From the NCBI RefSeq assembly GCF_036850765.1, contig NC_089490.1:125764522-125828521 (forward strand): a stretch of 64,000 nucleotides of DNA, given 5' to 3'. Within the stretch, counting starts at the first letter, position 1. Each line of letters begins with the position of its first letter. Position numbers and translations under genes: made by a program. The notes below the pieces were generated by a model. That model saw only the letters and a list, made by a program, of their open reading frames with translations, did no database searches and was not told the origin of the DNA. This DNA comes from Saccopteryx bilineata (taxonomy: Eukaryota > Chordata > Mammalia > Chiroptera > Emballonuridae). This document shows positions 20,806 to 34,337 of the stretch, one piece after another.

Positions 20806-23800
20806 TATTTTTTCTCTTTATTGAATTTATTGGAGAGATGCTGGTCAACAAAATTATACAGGTTTCAGGTGCACAACTTACAATCCATCAGCTGTTCATT
20901 GCAACTTTCATTCATCACCCCAAGTCAACTCCCCTTCTATCACTATTTATTCCTCCTTTACCTTCTTCTCCCTCCCCTTCCCAACCTCTTTCCCTCTGGT
21001 AATCACCATACTGTTATCTGTGTCTATGAGGTTTGGGGTTTTTTTTGGGTTTTTTGCTTAATCCCTTTACCTTTTTCACCCAGCCCCACAACCCTCCTCC
21101 CCTCTGGCAGGTTTTAGTCTGTTCTCTAGGAGTCTGTTTCTATTTTGTTTGTTAGTTTATTTTGTTCATTAGACTCCACATTTGAGTGAAGTCATATGGT
21201 ACTTGTCATTCTCTGACTGACTTATTTCACTTAGCATAATGTCCTCCCAGTCCATCCATGCTGTCACAAAGGACAGGATTTCCTTTTTTATGGCCATGTA
21301 GTATCCCATTGTGTAAATGTACACACCTTTTTTATCCACTCATCTACTGATGGATACTTGGGCTGCTTGTAAACAATGCTGCAATGAACATAGGAGTGCA
21401 TATATTTTTTCAAATTAGTGTTTTGGGCTTATTTGGATATATTTCCAGAAAAAAAAAATGCTGGGTCATAAAGCAGTTCCATTTTTAATTTTTTTAGGTA
21501 ACTTCATACTGCTTTCCACAGTGGCTGCTTCAATCTGGATTTTTACCAAAAGTGCACAAGCGTTCCCTTCTCTCCACAACCTCACCAGCACTTGTTATTT
21601 ATTGATGCACTGATGATAGCTTTTCTGACGTGTGAGGTGATATCGGATTGTGATTTTAATTAGTATTTCTCTGATGATTAATAATGTTGAGCATCTTTTT
21701 ATATGTCTATTGGCCATCTGTATGTCCTCTTTGGAGAAGGCTCTATTCAGGTCCTCTGCTAATCTTTTTATTGGATTGTTTGTGTTTTTTGGTGTTGAGT
21801 TGTATGTTATTTATTTTTTTCTGAAGTTAGAAGCTGGGAGGCAGTCAGACAGACTCCTGCATGCACCCGACCGGGATCCACCCAGCATGCCCACCAGAGG
21901 GTGATGCTTTGCCCATCTGGGGCATTGCTCCATTGCAGCCGGAGCCATTATAGTGCCTGAGGCAGAGGCCATGGAGCCATCCTCAGTGCCCGGGCCAACT
22001 TTGCTCCAATGGAGCCTTGGCTGTGGGAGCGGAAGAGAGAGATACAGAGGAAAGAGAGAGGGTAGGGTGGAGAAGCAGATGGGCGCTTCTCCTGTGTGCC
22101 CTGGACAGGAATCAAACTCAGGATTTCTACATGCTGGGCCAATGCTCTACTACTGAGCAAACTGGCCAGGGCTGAGTTGTATAAATTCTTTATAAATGTT
22201 GTATATTAACCTCTTATCAGATATATTGGCAAATATGTTCTCCCATTTTGTAAGTTTTCTTTTCATTTTGTTGGTTTCATTTGCTGTGCAAAAATTTTTA
22301 GTCTGATGTAGTCCCTTCTGTTTATTTTTTCTTTTGTTTCCTGTGCCCAAGGAAACATATCAGAAAAAAATTGCTATAAGATATATCCACTTTACTGCCT
22401 ATGTTTTTTATAGTTGTCTTATAGGATATTTATAGTTTCAAGTCTGACATTTCAGTCTTTAATCCATTTTGAATTTATCCTTGTGTATGGTATAAGAAGG
22501 TGACCTAATTTAATTTCTTTGTACATATCTGTCCAATTTCCCCAACATCATTTATTAAACAGATTATCTTTATCCCATTATATGTTTTTGCCTTTGTCAA
22601 ATATTAATTAACCATAAAGGCATGGGTTTATTTCTTGGCTATTCTGTTCCATTGATTTATATATCTGTTTTTATGCCATACCATGATGTTTTGAATCCTA
22701 TGGATTTATACTATAGCTTGGTATTAGGTAGTATAATTTCTCCAACTTTGTTCTTCTTTCTCAAGAATGTTATGGCTATTTGGAGTCTTATGTGGTTTCA
22801 TATACATTTTTGGAATTATTTGTTCTGGTTCTGAAATATACCACTGATATCATGATAGGAATTGCATTGAATCTTTGGGTAGTATAGACATTTTAATGGT
22901 GTAATTCTTTCTATCCATGAACATATTATATACTCCCACTTATTTGTGTATTCTTCCATTTCTTTCTTAAATGTCTTCTAGTTCTCTAAGTACTAGTCTT
23001 TTACAGCCTTGGTTAAATTTATTCTTAGGTATTATTTTATTCTTTTTAGAGCAATTGTGAATAGGATTGTTTCCTTAGTTTCCTCCTCTGATATTTCATT
23101 ATTGGTGTACAAAAATGAAACTAATTTCTGGATATTTATTTTGCATCCTGATAATTTACTGAATTTATCAGTTCTAGTAGTTTTTTTATGAAATATTTAG
23201 TGTTCTCTGTATACAGTATTATGTCATGTACAAATAATGACAGTTTTGCTTCTTCCTTTCTAATTTGGATGCCCTTTATTTTTTCTTATCTGACTGCTTG
23301 AGTTAGGATGACCATTACTATGATGAATAAGAGAGGTGAAAGCAGACATCCCTGTCTTGTTCCAATCTTATGGGACATGCTTGTAGTTTTGCACATTGAT
23401 TATGATGTTGGCTATGGATTTGTCATATATGGCCTTTATTTCATTAAGGTATGTTACCTCTATTTCCACTTTGCTGAGTTTGTTTGTTTGTTTTTTATAA
23501 TAAATGGATGCCAATTTCATCAAATGCTTTTATTCTGCATCTATTAATATGATCATGTGGTTATAATCCTTCGTTTTGTTTATATGATGTATCACATTTA
23601 TTGATTTGCAGATATTGTACTAAACTTGCATCTCCAGAAAAAATCCCACTTGGTCATGGTGTAAGATCTTTCTAATGTACTGCTGAATCTGGTTTGCTAA
23701 TATTTCTTTTGAGGATTTTAGCATCTATGTTCATCAGAGATATTAGTCTATAATTTTCTTTCTTTGTATTGTTTTTGTCTGGTTTTGGAATTAAGATAAT

Positions 23801-24055
23801 GCTGGCCTCATAAAAGGAGATTGGAACTTTTTTCTCCTCTTGAGTTTTTTGAAGTAGTGTGATAAGTATTGGTGTTAGTTCTTCTTTGAATGCTTGGTAA
23901 AATTCACCTGTGAAGCCATCTGGTCCAGGGCTTCTGTTTGTTGAGAGTTTTTTGATAACTACTTCAATTTTACTAGTTATGATCAGTCTATTCAGATATG
24001 TTGATTCTTCCTGGTTCAGTTTTTCATTTTATATTTTAGATGTTTCCTCTGGACC
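20806..24055 (-). mobile_element. Old L1, 3' half, minus strand
   Basis: Starts with the 3' UTR complement (tttattgaatttattggagagatg, caggtttcaggtgcacaac) and continues into ORF2. C-terminal and reverse-transcriptase regions are aligned with the L1s at 11,347 and 47,876 but much more diverged and full of stops. It is truncated in the RT fingers near 24,055 (complement of SPGPDG... at about 23,900-23,935). A SINE is inserted at 21,806-22,172. It belongs to an older L1 subfamily. Confidence 0.85.
21806..22172 (-). mobile_element. Rhin-type tRNA-SINE
   Basis: Minus-strand copy from the A-tail side (tttttttctgaagttagaagctggg) to the tRNA head (actactgagcaaactggccaggg). TSD tgagttgtat at 21,796-21,805 and 22,173-22,182. 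Inserted in the old L1 ORF2. Confidence 0.92.
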
Positions 24056-24309
24056 TTAGTTGACTTATAAATTTAAAGTAAGAAAGTTATTTAAAAAATA
24101 ACCTCTACAGCTTTAAAATCTTATCATCTTATCTAAATTTTGAAATGGTCAAATAAAAATATATTCTTGTTTCATGTGCTATTTGATGTGTATAAATTTC
24201 TTCTTTTAAAATTTATGCCTAATAATCACATTTCTCTGCCACTATTATAAATTAACTACTTATCACTGCCACTATTTGAATTAGGTGTATTAAAAAGATA
24301 CCTTATTTG
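24056..24309. other. Unassigned AT-rich segment
   Basis: Nothing recognised. Confidence 0.5.
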
Positions 24310-24880
24310 CAAGGAACAGAAACATAATATCATGTTAGTTTAAACAGAAAAAGATATAATGTAAGGCTCACACATTTAGAAAATTCCAGGGCTTACTAGA
24401 TTTGAGTAGAGTAGAATCCAAGTGTTCACATGTCCTCAAGTATTTGTCTCTCCCCACGTCTGAGTCCTTCTCTTCTTTACTTTGGGTTTACTCACAGTCA
24501 TATATTTTACATACAGTATTAAAAACAAAAATCATTAGAAACTTTTGCTCTTTACACCCCATGAACTAGGCAACCTCATTGTTGCAAAACTGTACATCTC
24601 TCCTGGTAGTTCCAGAAACTCTCAGACAAACTCAAATTGGCTTGACTCAGGCCATGTTGCCCAATCTGAACCAATTCCAGCAGCAAGAAGGATTTGTATT
24701 CTCACAAGCCAGACTGGGATCACATACACTATCCTTGATGTCAACTGCTGCGGTCACTATCGTCACTCTGATTGGAACCGTGTGGACTCAGAGTGGAGAA
24801 ATGATTTCCAGAAAGATGAAGTGTGCCATGTTTCAGGAGAAAGCACATTGGGCAGACAAAACCGCCAGACGCCCAGTGTG
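24310..24880. repeat. Probable ancient mammalian interspersed repeat
   Basis: Blocks such as gcaaggaacagaaac, gtaaggctcacac, gttccagaaactctcag, ccagactgggatcacatac and attgggcagacaaaac follow the order of a widespread old mammalian repeat that I know by sequence but cannot name with confidence. The 128- and 101-codon open frames here overlap each other in different frames and show no domain, so I do not call a gene. Confidence 0.4.
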
Positions 24881-25214
24881 CTAACTCCCAAGAGCGTTTC
24901 ATCGACCAGAATCCCTAACAACCCACTCTAGTATCCAATCTGTTTGTGCAGCTGTTGTTGATATATTCAAGTCCAAAATGTTTATTTTATGGCCTTGACT
25001 TCATCTTTTCCATGGTATAGTACCTTATATGCAGGCATGAAACATTTTTTAAAACAATATAAAGTATATTCTGTTACAGAAAGTTTCTTTATTAATATTT
25101 TATACATTGCCTTCAACTTCTCTACATATGCATCATATAATTTTAATTTAATATGATGAGTAGATCAAAACATTGTTTTAACGTTTTAACATATGGAACC
25201 CAGTAAATTTTCTA

Positions 25215-25387
25215 CTTGTTCTCAAAAAATATTTTTAATTTTTATTTATTGATTTTATTGAGACAGGAATAGAGAAAGAGAGACAGGAACATTGATCTGT
25301 TCCAGTATGATGCTGACTAGAGATCAAACTAATTATTTCTGTGCTTTGGGACGATGCTCTAGCCAACTGAGCCATCTGGCCAGGGCC
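25215..25387 (-). repeat. Bat tRNA-SINE (Ves-like)
   Basis: Complement of a short SINE: tttttatttattgattttattgaga, then the tRNA part gacgatgctctagccaactgagccatctggccagggc. Confidence 0.8.
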
Positions 25388-26034
25388 CTTACATTGTTTT
25401 ATTAATAAGCTCCTCAGAGAAAAAAACTGTAAGGTATTCTTGCTACCATATTCTCTTAAATATCTTCTTTATGAAATCCACTTAGGGCACCTACCTATTT
25501 ACAATAAATCCTAACATTATCAACTAAAGAGAATGGTATAAGATCCAAGATAGACATATACTCATTAGCAGGTAGATTCTAATGTGCTTATAAATTTTAA
25601 TAAAATTAATTTGGGGCAACTGAACCTTTTAAGTAAGTTTCTGTAAAATATATTTGAAATTGACAATAACAAAAATGAATTTAACCCCTGATTCAATGTC
25701 ATATCTCTACTTTCCTCAGCATTTTAACTATATATAATTCATCACTTTCATAATTTATCCAAAATATTTTTACTCTCAGGTACTGAGTTTTCCAGAGAAC
25801 CCTTTATTTAAGTAAGCCTCCTCAAACAAGGTCTGCTGTGCTTGAGGTGATAGTATCATTTTAGATGTCAATGAGAATAGACTAGAGTCTAACCTGACTC
25901 ACAGAGCCAGATAGTCTGAGCCTCCAAATAGTTTCATGTTGTAAGTAAGCACCACTAGATACCTTTAAACTATTATGAGGCCAATTTACCAGGATAGTCA
26001 GCATAAAGAATAAGTAACACCTTTTACTCTTTTC
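25388..26034. other. No gene or recognisable repeat
   Basis: AT-rich DNA with no supported feature. Confidence 0.5.
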
Positions 26035-26290
26035 TTTCTTTTTTTACTGAGTGTGGCATTTATTCCTCCTGGTAGTTAGTTAATCAGGTTCTGAACAAGT
26101 GACTTTTTGCTTCTAAGAGTAAAATATGTAAAGGCATTTAATAAATCAATGGTTCTAATTTGAAATATTTGTAGTGCTGGATAAAAGCCAGCCACCTCTT
26201 TTTCATGGAAGTCTAATACTCTAAGGAAAGCAATGGTAGCAGCCATCCCTTGCATATATATATATTCCTCCTGGTAGTTAACTAAATACG
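26035..26290 (-). pseudogene. Candidate processed-pseudogene 3' end, identity unknown
   Basis: On the minus strand an open frame of about 58 codons (after the Met in MQGMAATIAFLRV, about 26,254) ends with ...SKKSLVQNLIN and a stop near 26,076. Only about 12 bases later comes AATAAA (complement of 26,059-26,064), and about 18 bases after it an A-rich run (complement of 26,035-26,046). That layout fits a retrocopy of a spliced mRNA with a short 3' UTR. The segment ttcctcctggtagtta occurs at both 26,063-26,078 and 26,265-26,280, so one end has been duplicated. I do not recognise the protein. Chance is possible. Confidence 0.3.
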
Positions 26291-26317
26291 TGTATGTGTG
26301 TGTGTGTGTGTATGTAC
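26284..26317. repeat. (TG)n microsatellite
   Basis: Interrupted gtgtatgtgtgtgtgtgtgt tract preceding the L1 tail. Confidence 0.85.
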
Positions 26318-26715
26318 ATTTAATATACACTATGGAATACTACTCAACCATAAGAAATGATGACATCAGATCATTTACAGCAAAATGGTGGGATCTTGAT
26401 AACATTATACGAAGTGAAATAAGTAAATCAGAAAAAACCAGGAACTGCATTATTCCATACGTAGGTGGGACTTAAAAGTGAAACTAAGAGACATTGATAA
26501 GAGTGTGGTGGTTACGGGGGGAGGGGGGAGAGGGAGAGGGAAAGGGGGAGGGGGAGGGGCACAAAGAAAACTAGATAGAAGGTGACAGAGGACAATCTGA
26601 CTTTGGGTGATGGGTATGCAACATAAGTGTACAACAAGATAACCTGGAGTTGTTATCTTTGAATATATGTATCCTGATTTATTGATGTCACCCCATTAAA
26701 AATAAAATTATTAAA
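26318..26715 (+). mobile_element. 5'-truncated L1, 3' end
   Basis: Starts in the last codons of ORF2 (tatggaatactactcaacc; EYYSTIRNDDI...), followed by the G-rich 3' UTR tract (26,515-26,560) and the end cctgatttattgatgtcacccc plus an A-rich tail. It is the best 3'-end reference for this L1 family in the window. Confidence 0.9.
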
Positions 26716-27194
26716 AAATATTTGTTATAAAAATTGTGGGGTTATGTAGAAGGCCCCTGGGGCATCATAGTAGGAGAACTCTCAGTAAAAGTATCTAGAT
26801 GCACTGCATGGAGAAAAGCCCAAGAAGAATCCCAGAAGACGTCCCTGACCCCTCTCCAGGGGAATAAGAGATTATTGCTAAGAGAGAGCAAAGTCCCATT
26901 GGAGCAGCCTTTCTAGAAAACCAAAGGCTGTGGGCAGCAGGAGAAAGTTTGATTTTCCAGCCTATCCCCAGTTTTCTCCTTTGGAGGGTTTGCCCGTGAT
27001 GCTACATTTTCTGGTGTGGAATCCATGGTCAGGGGACTGATCCACACAGTGGGGAGTAAGAAAGAGCAGAATTTTTCCGTTTTACAGACTGAATAGACAG
27101 GATCTATTCAGACTCCAGTGGGCAGCAGCCCAGAGTAGGACCTGGGAAACCCAGCCACAGTGAAAGGAGGAAGAGGCAAACAGAGTGCTTACAA
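26716..27194. other. No gene or recognisable repeat
   Basis: Moderately GC-rich. No supported feature. Confidence 0.5.
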
Positions 27195-27360
27195 GCTTGG
27201 GCACCATCACCCTAAAATCCAAGGTGGCTTTACCATTTGCTAGCTGAGTGACTGGGGAAAGTTGTTCCACATTTCCCTGACTCTGTTTTCTCTTCTGGAA
27301 AGTAGAGATAATAATTGCACCTCTATTGTTAGGGTATTGTGAGTTCAGACACATAATTAA
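27195..27360 (+). repeat. MIR SINE
   Basis: MIR core words in order: accatttgctagctgagtgactgggg, tttctcttctggaaag, gataataattgcacctc, agggtattgtgag. Confidence 0.75.
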
Positions 27361-28169
27361 GTATTCAGTCTAGAGTGGTGGTAAAACAGTGGCCCAGAAA
27401 ACTTATAATAATAATGTGAGAAAGTTGAGTGACAGGGGAGGGGAGGAGTTGAATAAGAAAAAGGAATGTCTCTTTACTAGAGTCGGCTACACTGTGACAG
27501 CAGACAGGGAACAGGCATCTGTCCATACCCACACTGGACGGCCTGTTAGCTTGTCAACCATGTTTCTAAAACTGGAACATGTGGTTGCCTGGCGAGACAG
27601 TGCAGAGCTGACTTGAGAGTCCTCCAGCACAGCCTAGTCACAGATTTACAAATAAAATAAATAAGCGCTCTGGTTTCAAAATAATTTCTCTATATCAGCA
27701 GGTCTGTCTCTCTGGCACTAGGCAGAACTAAATGTGAATATCTCAAGAGATATAACATGACTTTAATTTCAAGTACTGTATCTGCAGAGAAATAATTTTT
27801 ACAACCTCACCTGGCAAGCTTACAATCTTTACCTCAAAAACATAAAAAGTCTGATTTGGGTATATTGTGACTATTCTAATGCATAATGACATTCCACTTT
27901 TAATGGTCAATTCTTATTCTTTTGAAAAGTTTATTTCTTTTAACCAACTTCTGGATCAGTACATTGAATCCTTCATGAGAAAAATGTGTAAGTTAGAGTT
28001 CCACACAAAACATCATATTGAGAGCATTCATGTAAATACACGGCCGTGAATTTATGGTCCAATTTCTCATTACAGTTCAGTTTGACTCAAAAAAGGTGAT
28101 AGTAAAGTCAGTCTCCTGTCCTCCCCTCCATAGCATAAATTGGTTTTATCGCCCTCAGCCCTTCTACAC
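27361..28169. other. No gene or recognisable repeat
   Basis: Nothing supported. The short plus-strand frame at 27,389-27,616 has no recognisable domain. Confidence 0.5.
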
Positions 28170-28310
28170 AGTCAAATCACCTGGGATCCTCTGATGCTAG
28201 AGCCCCAATCCCAGAGAGGCTGAGTTAATTGGCCTGGGGGTGACTTGTCATTGGTTTGTCCCCTAATTTTCTCAGATGATCCTAGCAGAGTAGAGAGCCA
28301 CTGTTCTCTG
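28170..28310. repeat. Old hAT-Charlie-type element (MER5/MER20-like)
   Basis: The words aatcacctgggatcc, agccccaatcccagag and gagagccactgttctc match the layout of these old eutherian elements. Diverged. Confidence 0.55.
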
Positions 28311-28919
28311 TGGGATTATACATGCAAAGGCATGAATCACTCTTTCTATTGTCCTTTAGTTTCACAATTTAGTCATTTTAAGAAAGATTATAAATGAACA
28401 TTATCTTTTTAATTAAGAATACTTAAATGATTGCATAATGATTCTCTTTTTTTATTTGAGTGATTTAGAGAGCAATAATATAAGTAAGTCTTACAATTAC
28501 TATAAAGTTATCTCATAAATTGTATTTTAAAATTATTTATTGAAACTGTGTTCACCAGTTAAAATTTTTTCTTTTGCTATAAACCTAGCAGACAAGAGTT
28601 TTTATAAAAATAATTACAGAGCATTTTTGACTTTCCATCAAGAGATGTCTTCTCTTTTTCTAATAATGTCACCACTAGTCTCCCAAGCACCTATGCCTTA
28701 TTTTTGCACTTCTAACACTGTGCCTTACAATAGGCAAAAATCAAGCTCATTTTATTTTTAATTTATTAGTAAAAATACCTCCGTTTGGTGGTGAGGGTTT
28801 GGGTTATCAAAGCCTCTTCCTGCTTCATGGTGACTTTCAGGTGATCCTGTTTATAAACTTCTGTCTCTGCATTTCTGGGGCTGTCTGGTTTCCTGCTTCT
28901 CCATGCTGTTCATGGACCT
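28311..28919. other. No gene or recognisable repeat
   Basis: AT-rich. Confidence 0.5.
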
Positions 28920-29065
28920 TCATTTGATAAACATTCCTAAGGTACCTAATATGTGGCAGGCACTATTTAAGACTGTGGGCCTGTGGCAGTGTGCAAGATA
29001 GGCCAGAAAAGCCAGTTCTCTCATTAAGATGATACTTCAGAAGGAGAGAAAGAGAGTAAGGGACA
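28920..29065 (-). repeat. L2 fragment
   Basis: Complement of the L2 3' end: aaacattcctaaggtacctaatatgtggcaggcactatttaag... Confidence 0.6.
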
Positions 29066-29485
29066 AATAAATAAACAAGAACGTGTACTCTTTGAAGCAA
29101 TGTAACACGACACAGTCTCACAGTCCACGGAAAGCACTTTGGAACATCGGGAGCTTAAGCCAACACAGGATGGTCTCTTATGTGCAGCTAGCTTCCTCCA
29201 CCCTGGTTACCACGAACTCTAGAATGACTTAGTTAGTTTCTCCCAAGAAATCTTTAATTTCCCCCTTCCCAACAAATGCTCACAGAATTGGGTCTAGCTT
29301 GAGCTGAGATTTTTTAGCTCCTTCCATCAACCTGGATACTCTTTCTCTTAACCCAGCTCCTGAATTCAGTGTGCCCCATAGCATTTTCACACCACCCTTC
29401 TCAAGTATTGTTGACAGGTCTAATGGCTCCCCAGTATCAGGACTCAACAGAAACACCGCTACTCTCAACTCTGTTGGCATAATAA

Positions 29486-29600
29486 TTACTCAACAAACAT
29501 TTATTGATCGTCTACTTTGTTCTAAGGTCCATAGATGATACACACATGTAAACGTAATAGAATATGGCCCCCTCTTCCTGTGGAAGTCAGAAGCTTAAGT
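29486..29600 (-). repeat. L2 fragment
   Basis: caacaaacatttattgatcgtctactttgttctaaggtcc is the complement of the L2 3' end. Confidence 0.6.
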
Positions 29601-32076
29601 CAACACAGAATGACTTTGTGGTCAGTTGGTTAAACCAAAAACTATAGAAGTAGAGAAGCATAACACATAAATAACTGAAAGGTTTAACTTCACACCCTTA
29701 AATATACATTTACTCACCAAACTTTAGACTAGAGTCAAGGCCTTTTCTTCCAGTGCTGATGGGAATTTGGCATGATCTGTCTTGCACAGCCATAACACAT
29801 CATCTATAATTTCTAGTTTCAGGTTATTTAAAATAGAGTAAAAATGCAGCAACACTGTAGAAGTATCTGAGTACTGACACCATTTGTTTTTGTGAATTTT
29901 TTTCCCCAGCCTTTTACCATCATCTTGCTCAAATGTATTCTGACAGCACTTGGTTTTAGCATCTCATTTTTATAGTCTTTCCAAACTCTTCAAATACATT
30001 TTCAAGAAACAGCTCCCTTTCACTTAATATTTCATCAGTTTAATATGTAATTAAATTACATGTTTTAAAATCTCAAGTACAATGAACATAATTAGGTTTG
30101 CATTCAAGCGCGACTGACTTTTAGTAAACACACACCCCACGTGGAGGGAGGCAAGAGGCATGAAAACAAGAGCGGGAGACCTGTGTACTGGAAGCATGCA
30201 GTGTGCCTCAAGTATACACCACGACATGTCACAGATGGCGGAATGCTCTGGTTAATCTTGCAGACTGCTTATGAGCTCTACTCAATATGTTATTGCAATA
30301 CAATATAAATGGTTTAATAGAGGCTAATGCAAGATGTGATATCATAAAAGGATTCTTCCCTGATCCCATGAGTGTGGTGTTGGCATTTTTTTCATACTAC
30401 TTTTGTCTTCGATTATTTTATCTTGTGGAATAAGCAATATAATTCCATAGTTAAAATTTCTAAAGTAAAACAAACAGTGAAAAGTTATCTCTGATATATC
30501 TGTGCCCAAGTCACCAGTCCCATTTCCCTGAAGCCAACTATGTAATCAGTTCCTCTATGGCCTTATAGAGGTTTTTAAAATGAATATACAAACATATCAA
30601 ACACATAATAATACACATTCTTCCTCTTCTTTTTTATAAAAATGCAAAGTGTGAGCATTCTAGTACTGCTGCTTCCAATATGAGTTTTGGCATTTTTTTC
30701 ACCCTCTGGAGATAGAATTTTCACTGATCAGGTCAAGAACTTGTCAAATGCTCTGTGGTTAGCTGATTAAGGCTTCTAGCAGATGGCCAGATTATACCCC
30801 CATTACTACATCTTGACTCTGAGCCAGTTTTATAAAATATATCAAGAACACATCATCTGTTTCCTCTCTGAAGTCAGTTCAACATCATTTCTGTCTCTTT
30901 AATACATTTGTAAGGTATATATTTTGTGGATTTTTCTAAAGATGTGTCCTCTTAACATAGTACTATTATAACTTTCCCTCCTGTCATATTTTGTTATTTA
31001 TTTATTTATTTGGTGCATGAGATATACTATTTCATAAAAATATTTCCAACAAGTCTTAGTATTTCCTGTTTGCTTATATAACATGTATTTATTTTATTTA
31101 AAATCCATGTGCTATACATTTGTTTTGATACTTGAATTTCTAAGTAATATTTTCAGTCTCCTCTAATTATTTTCCCATCTGAATCACTGAGAGTTCCCTC
31201 AGTCTTATTTTTCTTTCCATGTCCCTTCTGTGGTCCTCCAAAGAAATCAGCCTGATGGCCTTATCTGAGAGCTTATTTACTTTCTTTACATTTTCAATGT
31301 ACAGCCCACTTGAATAGGTCAGGCTAACCTCAGGGAAAACACATTTGTTCTTCCCCATTTTGCAATATGCATGTCACACTAGCCAAACGCCTATCACAGC
31401 AGGATATTAAGTCATGATCTAGGTATCTAAGACCATTTCATCAACACTGACTTCCCATTTTATCAACACTGACTGTAGTTCCTTTCCCAGAGTTTCCTCT
31501 ATCTTTCAAATGTCCTCCTCCTGTTAAAAAAGAACAATAGGAACATGACCTATACTCCCCCAGTTTCCTGCCTAAATATTTACAGTTCCTAATCTTTTGT
31601 CAGTGTCTATTTTCTGTCCAAGAATGAACACCTTGCTAATCTGTCAGCTTCATTAACTAATTCATTAATTTATCCAATAAATATAGACTGAATACCCAGA
31701 GACTGAGTTGTTAAGGATTAATTTACTAAATTTTAAAGTAATTTATTACTTTATGACTAGGGTGTCCATCATTTAAATTGGTAAGTATAACATAAAAGTA
31801 TGTTACAAAAGATGTGAGAGCAGCAAAGTAGAAGTGACTATCTCTGGTGGGTAGCAGAGTAGTGGAAACAAATAAGAAGGCTTTATAGAAAACAAAATCT
31901 GGCATTTTAGAAATAAGTAGGAGTCTGCCAGGCAAACAAGAAAGAAAAGCACATTTAGGTAGACAGAGGATTTTGTACAGAAGCTTAGAGGTATGACATA
32001 CTTGTAAAACCTAACCTAAGGCAACACTACTAGCAATAAAGAGGTGAATACAGAGTTAGGAGACAGTTCAGAGAGA
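29601..32076. other. 2.5 kb without a recognisable gene or repeat
   Basis: AT-rich. Several short open frames, none with a domain. A TTTA-type run lies at about 30,991-31,010. Confidence 0.5.
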
Positions 32077-32082
32077 AAATCA

Positions 32083-32465
32083 CCCTGGCTGGCTGGCTCA
32101 GCTGTAGAGTGTTGGCCTAGTGTGTGGAAGTCCCGGGTTCAATTCCAGTCAGGGCACACAGGAAAAGTACCCATCTGCTTCTCCACCCTTCCCTCTCTCC
32201 TTTCTTTCTATCTCTCTCTTCCTCTCCCACAGCCAAGGCTCCATTGGAGCAAAGTTGGCCTGGGTGCTGAAGATGGCTCCATGGCCTCTGCCTCAGGTGC
32301 TAGAATGGCTCTGGTTGCAATGGAGCAATGGCCCCAGATGGGCAGAGCAGTGCCCCGTAATGAGCTTGCTGGGTGGATCCCAGTCCAGTGCATGCAAGAG
32401 TCTGTCCCTCTGCCTCCCTGCTTCACTCTTAAGAAAAATACAAAAATAAAATGAAATAAAATAAA
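32083..32465 (+). mobile_element. Rhin-type tRNA-SINE
   Basis: Head accctggctggctggctcagctgtagagtgttggcc, B-box gggttcaattcc, full-length body, and a tail of aaaataaaatgaaataaaa. Older than the copies at 37.8 and 41.9 kb, judging by changes in the tRNA head. Confidence 0.9.
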
Positions 32466-34337
32466 ATCTATAGGGTTCACCAATCATTAGGACATGGGAA
32501 ATGAGAAAAGGTAAGATTCAAGAAGGTCTCTGATTTAGAATTTTACTAATGAATGGTGAAGACTAAGCTTAGGAATTCAAGAGATGGTAAAAGGTTTGGG
32601 TATTGGGTTGACAATAATGAATTAAATTTTGCACATATAGATTTTAAGGTAGCTTTTGAATAGCTGTAGGCTATTCAAGCAAAAGTGTCCTGTAAGCTGT
32701 GAGAACTATATCTGTCTAAGCCCAAGAAACAAAACTAATTAAAACAGAAGTATGAGAAATTCTTAAGGTCATGGAAGTAAAGTCTGCTATGGATTGGGAG
32801 ATTAATTAGACATAAATAAGTGGGGCATCATGTCTTACACACTCTTTTAAACAAGAAACCTCTTTTAAACAAGAGGTAAAACAAGAAACAATTTTTTTAA
32901 TCCATTGATCTGTCTTAACAGGCCAGTAATGAGAAAATATGTAGGAAGAGTAACAGTTATAGAAAACATTAGTAATAGAAATAAAATAGTAATGATAATA
33001 GAAAAATAACAAAGAATAGAATATAAAATTGTGGATTAGACTGGAAACTATTAGATTAGTAGACTAGAAACTATTCACTGTAAAGCAATATAAGGTTGTC
33101 CTTTAGACCAAGAACAGTCTTAGCACACTTTGTTATTATGACGCTTGATCTGAATCATTCATTCCAAATTTTTCTGTAATATTCCTCCAGATCCTCCCTG
33201 GAAATTAGATGTAGATTAAAATCAATAAGTCACTTCAGATACCTTTAACTGAATTGACCAATTCTGTGTACCCATTCATTAATTTAATGCATTGTCTGTA
33301 ACTTCTAAGTTACTGCTTTGCTGATGGACTAGCAACTGGCCACATTAGTTGGATTTTTACATTGAATATTTATTTGTGAGTGACAAAGAAATAATGGGCA
33401 AAATGTAAAATGAGTTCTTATCTATGAACAGACTATTCATTTATCTGATAATTTGGCTATAGAAGTTGCTGGTTATTTAACTTTTTGAAGTTCCTTATTA
33501 AATTTAATATAAACTAATGAGGTTTAATTTGTCCTCAAGATATCACTCTATTAAGTTGAAATAGTTTCACTCTCTTTTCAAATATTTTAACACAAACACT
33601 AAGTGGCCTAATTCATGAAGATGAGAAAGTTAAAAAAAAAACAACCCAGAGTTTCTGGAAATTCCAACACAGCCACCAAAACCCATATATGGGAAAAGGA
33701 ATTCATGCAAAGCAGAGTTGCAAAATATTGTGTTGAAAGTAAATAGGTTTCTTTCATGAGGGAAACACACCCCCAGGGGAAACTGCTTTGAATGAAGTTT
33801 CCTCTGGTTCAGTTCAGGCTCTACAGGAAGACCGCCAGGTGCATTATAGAAAGCTACACTTTCAGACATATTCCACTTCCTGGTTATTTTCAAAGCCAAA
33901 CAAGACCCGTTAAATCTTTTGGTCTCACACCATTTCTAACCCCATGTCCATTGATAGAATGGAAAATGAAGACATTAACACAAGTTACATGAAGGCAGCA
34001 TTTTTTTTATTTTATTTTAAAATTGTACCTCCAGTAGCTAGGTCAGTCATTGGTTAAATATTTGTTAAATTAAATGAATGTATTTTGTTATTTATGCCTA
34101 ACTCCATTTAGCTGCCACAGACTGTAATTGTCACAAGAAGTACTCCCATAATTCTACACTAGAATCCCAGAGCAACTGAAAGATCTTTAATCAATGCAGC
34201 AAAAGCTATTAGATGTCTAGTCTAGCCTAACTGACCAAGAGGCCACCATGATTCCTTCATATTCTTTGAAATTTTAAGATCTGATAGATGTGTGTATGTG
34301 TTGTTAAAATCTTCACTTAAAAACTAGTGACAGTGAT
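32466..34337. other. No gene or recognisable repeat
   Basis: 1.9 kb of AT-rich DNA. Nothing supported. Confidence 0.5.

Noticed and set aside
24545..24931. 128-codon plus-strand frame as a gene
   Set aside because: It lies in sequence resembling an ancient interspersed repeat, overlaps another frame of similar length, and has no recognisable domain.
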